From: Oscillospiraceae bacterium | Lineage (GTDB): Bacteria > Bacillota > Clostridia > Saccharofermentanales > Saccharofermentanaceae | NCBI GenBank assembly: GCA_902795955.1 | Contig: CADBNJ010000117.1 | Location: 1-7,401, forward strand | Length of the DNA stretch: 7,401 nucleotides | Direction: 5' to 3' | Part shown: piece by piece, positions 6,017-7,401 of the stretch | Layout: each line of letters opens with the position of its first letter | How positions within the stretch are numbered: position 1 is the stretch's first letter | Program-made: the position numbers and the translations under genes | Notes under the pieces: generated by a model | What the model was told of the DNA's origin: nothing | The model's input: the letters and a program-made list of their open reading frames with translations, nothing else | Database searches by the model: none

Positions 6017-7172
6017 CATAGGGTGCGTTCCCTCGACCTTCTGGTTCAGCTTTGTGGGCTCCAATATTCTGGTGCCCATAATCGCTTTGGCGGCGAAGAT
6101 CAGGGTAAAGCCGGATAAGAGGTTCCTGGGTGATGACGGTCCCATCATCGTCATTGCCAACCACGAATCGTTCCTCGATCCGATGGTGACCAGCCGCCTG
6201 ACACACGGGCGCAAGGTCAATTTTGTCTGTGGTGAGTTCCTGTTCCGCAAGCACTTCTGGGGCCACGTCTTCAAGCTCGGAGGCGCTATACCCAAGAAGC
6301 AGTTTGCCGTTGACACCGTTGCGGTCAAGGTCATGATGAAGGTCATGAAGCGCGGCGGTGTCCTCGTCATCTATCCTGAGGCTACGCGCCATGTGGACGG
6401 CCATTCCGTCTCTGATTTTGATGACGGCGTAGCAAAGCTCGCCAAAAAGGCCGGTGCATCCGTCTATGTACAGCACATTCACGGTGCATACATGACCATG
6501 CCCAGGTGGAGCCCGGGCATAAGGCTCCGCCGCGGGGGGATAACGTCGGAATTTGTCCGTGTCATAAGCAAGGATGAGGTCTCGTCACTGTCCGTGCCGG
6601 AGCTTGACGCTCTTATCAAGGATTCGATAGATTATGACGAGAATGAGTGGGTAGCGGGCAAAGGACTCAGGTACGGCAGCAGGAAGCTCGCCCGGGGACT
6701 TAATAACATTGCCTACAGATGCCTTAAATGCGGCTGCTGCTTTACCCTTAAATGGGACGGGAACAACAGTATCTCGTGCTGTAAATGCGGCACGTCCTAC
6801 GAATACCGTCCCGACGGGACGATCAGGTATGATGATGCTGTTACCGATCTCCATAAGTGGACAGAGTGGGAGAGGATGAAGGTGGAGGAAGATGATCTGA
6901 CGGCTCTGTCGGTGGAGTGTGAGGTGTATAAAGAGGCTGATCAGTTCACTTTTGAGAAGACGGATGAGGGGACATTGATCGTCCGGAAGGGTGAGATCAG
7001 CTTCAGCGGAAGTACGCCTCTCGTCTTTGATACGTCAAAACTCCGCGGAATGGTATGTAATTACGGCTCGCACTTTGAGATATATGACAGCAAAGGCGGA
7101 CTGACGAGGTTTGTTGTGCCGGGAGACAAAGTGCTTCTGATACAGCAGATAGCCGAACTTTCACACGAATAA
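5991..7172 (+). CDS. PlsC-type acyltransferase with zinc ribbon and extra C-terminal domain
   Basis: The first 220 of 393 residues are an acylglycerol-phosphate acyltransferase domain, the family that transfers fatty acyl groups to lysophosphatidate in membrane phospholipid synthesis. Seen: a hydrophobic N-terminus (17-36), motif I NHESFLD (57-63, His58/Asp63 as the HX4D catalytic pair), motif II GAIPKKQF (98-105), motif III YPEATR (128-133; family consensus FPEGTR, Gly to Ala), and a following hydrophobic strand. Residues 244-266 form a zinc ribbon (CLKC...CCKC). Residues 275-393 are a beta-rich domain ending FDTSKLRGMVCNYGSHFEIY..., which might be PH-like; I do not recognise it securely. 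Typical PlsC is 200-250 aa. Start: ATG 5991 is two codons after an in-frame stop (TGA 5985) and overlaps clpC by 26 nt, with only GAGAG upstream, suggesting coupling to clpC translation; GTG 6054 is an alternative. The substrate is unknown. Confidence 0.82.
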   Translation: MSRQKRQYDIGCVPSTFWFSFVGSNILVPIIALAAKIRVKPDKRFLGDDGPIIVIANHESFLDPMVTSRLTHGRKVNFVCGEFLFRKHFWGHVFKLGGAIPKKQFAVDTVAVKVMMKVMKRGGVLVIYPEATRHVDGHSVSDFDDGVAKLAKKAGASVYVQHIHGAYMTMPRWSPGIRLRRGGITSEFVRVISKDEVSSLSVPELDALIKDSIDYDENEWVAGKGLRYGSRKLARGLNNIAYRCLKCGCCFTLKWDGNNSISCCKCGTSYEYRPDGTIRYDDAVTDLHKWTEWERMKVEEDDLTALSVECEVYKEADQFTFEKTDEGTLIVRKGEISFSGSTPLVFDTSKLRGMVCNYGSHFEIYDSKGGLTRFVVPGDKVLLIQQIAELSHE

Positions 7173-7186
7173 GCCTATAATTGCCC

Positions 7187-7215
7187 TTTAATAATAGAGC
7201 CGGAAATAGTATAAT
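7187..7215 (+). promoter_or_regulatory. Candidate pgk promoter
   Basis: A perfect TATAAT at 7210-7215 stands 59 bp before the pgk start. The hexamer 17 bp upstream, TTTAAT (7187-7192), is a poor -35, so an activator or other upstream contact may be needed. Transcription would start near 7222. No convincing rho-independent terminator is visible between the acyltransferase stop (7172) and this promoter, so read-through from the stress operon into pgk is possible. Confidence 0.5.
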
Positions 7216-7226
7216 ATTTGCCGTTA

Positions 7227-7241
7227 AGTGCAATTCGCACT
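7227..7241 (+). other. Small hairpin in the pgk 5' leader
   Basis: AGTGC (7227-7231) and GCACT (7237-7241) form a perfect 5-bp stem with loop AATTC, just after the predicted transcription start and 18 nt before the Shine-Dalgarno. No U-tract follows, so it is not a terminator. It could stabilise the mRNA 5' end or be a small dyad operator; the stem is short enough to be chance. Confidence 0.35.
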
Positions 7242-7273
7242 GATATAAATAATTTATCAGGAGAGTGAATCCC

Positions 7274-7401
7274 ATGGCAATTTATGAGAAGAAGAACGTT
7301 GAAGACCTGAACGTTGCCGGCAAGAGAGTCATCGTACGTGTTGACTTCAATGTACCGCTGGACAAGAAGACAGTCGAGATCACAGACGACAAGCGTATCA
7401 A
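7274..7401 (+). CDS. pgk: Phosphoglycerate kinase, N-terminal part (truncated by window end)
   Basis: The first 42 codons give [18 protein letters not shown] followed by [14 protein letters not shown] and the start of ITDDKRI. The VRVDFNVP segment is the conserved N-terminal signature of phosphoglycerate kinase and lies in the 3-phosphoglycerate binding region; the T-D-D-x-R-I segment that follows is also typical. The enzyme makes ATP from 1,3-bisphosphoglycerate in glycolysis in the cytoplasm. Ribosome site AGGAGAG (7259-7265) lies eight bases before ATG. Codon choice (GTT, GGC, CGT, GAC, AAG) shifts to the optimal set expected of a highly expressed gene, unlike the AGG-rich stress genes upstream. 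The rest lies beyond the window. Confidence 0.95.
   Translation, partial: MAIYEKKNVEDLNVAGKRVIVRVDFNVPLDKKTVEITDDKRI

Noticed and set aside
5489..6370. 293-codon open frame on the minus strand across the clpC/acyltransferase junction
   Set aside because: Both strands cannot easily be coding here, and the plus-strand proteins carry clear motifs on both sides of the junction (GARPLRR in ClpC, NHESFLD in the acyltransferase).

Overview
The window comes from a Firmicutes genome of the class Clostridia, most likely an anaerobic gut or rumen-type lineage; I cannot name the genus. The evidence is a complete ctsR-mcsA-mcsB-clpC stress operon with CtsR-type operators, Gram-positive style Shine-Dalgarno sequences (GGAGGAGG, AAGGAGG), and an N-terminal 'LPxG' plus nuclease-like gene of a kind I associate with clostridial genomes. 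All supported genes lie on the + strand.

Layout. Positions 1-105 hold the C-terminal end of an unidentified gene. A short intergenic region (106-241) contains six exact-period 10-bp tandem repeats. These run up to a TATAAT box that sits inside an 8-bp inverted repeat spanning the start codon of the next gene. That gene (242-1021) is a 259-aa protein with a PD-(D/E)XK nuclease-like C-terminal half. The 232-bp region 1022-1253 is a dense control region. It has three palindromes centred exactly 31 bp apart, then a 17-bp CtsR operator, a sigma-A type promoter, and a second CtsR operator over the expected transcription start. From there run ctsR (GTG start), mcsA, mcsB, clpC and a PlsC-type acyltransferase carrying a zinc ribbon and an extra C-terminal domain. 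Spacing is short or overlapping throughout (mcsA/mcsB 8 nt, clpC/acyltransferase 26 nt). A separate promoter-like segment then leads into the first 42 codons of pgk, cut by the window end.

How the genes work together. In the well-studied Bacillus system CtsR represses the operon. McsA activates the arginine kinase McsB, which marks proteins with phospho-arginine, and ClpC with ClpP degrades the marked proteins. Here CtsR, McsA and the ClpC motor look intact. The McsB homologue, however, has lost or altered most residues that define the phosphagen-kinase active site: NEED becomes NNND, the cysteine of the SCPTN loop becomes serine, and several phosphate-binding arginines become lysine. The first of the two phospho-arginine pockets of the ClpC N-domain is also changed. 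The main hypothesis from this window is therefore a McsA/McsB/ClpC system that no longer works, or works differently, as a phospho-arginine writer and reader, with McsB perhaps kept as an adaptor. The acyltransferase at the end of the operon would put a membrane lipid enzyme under heat-shock control.
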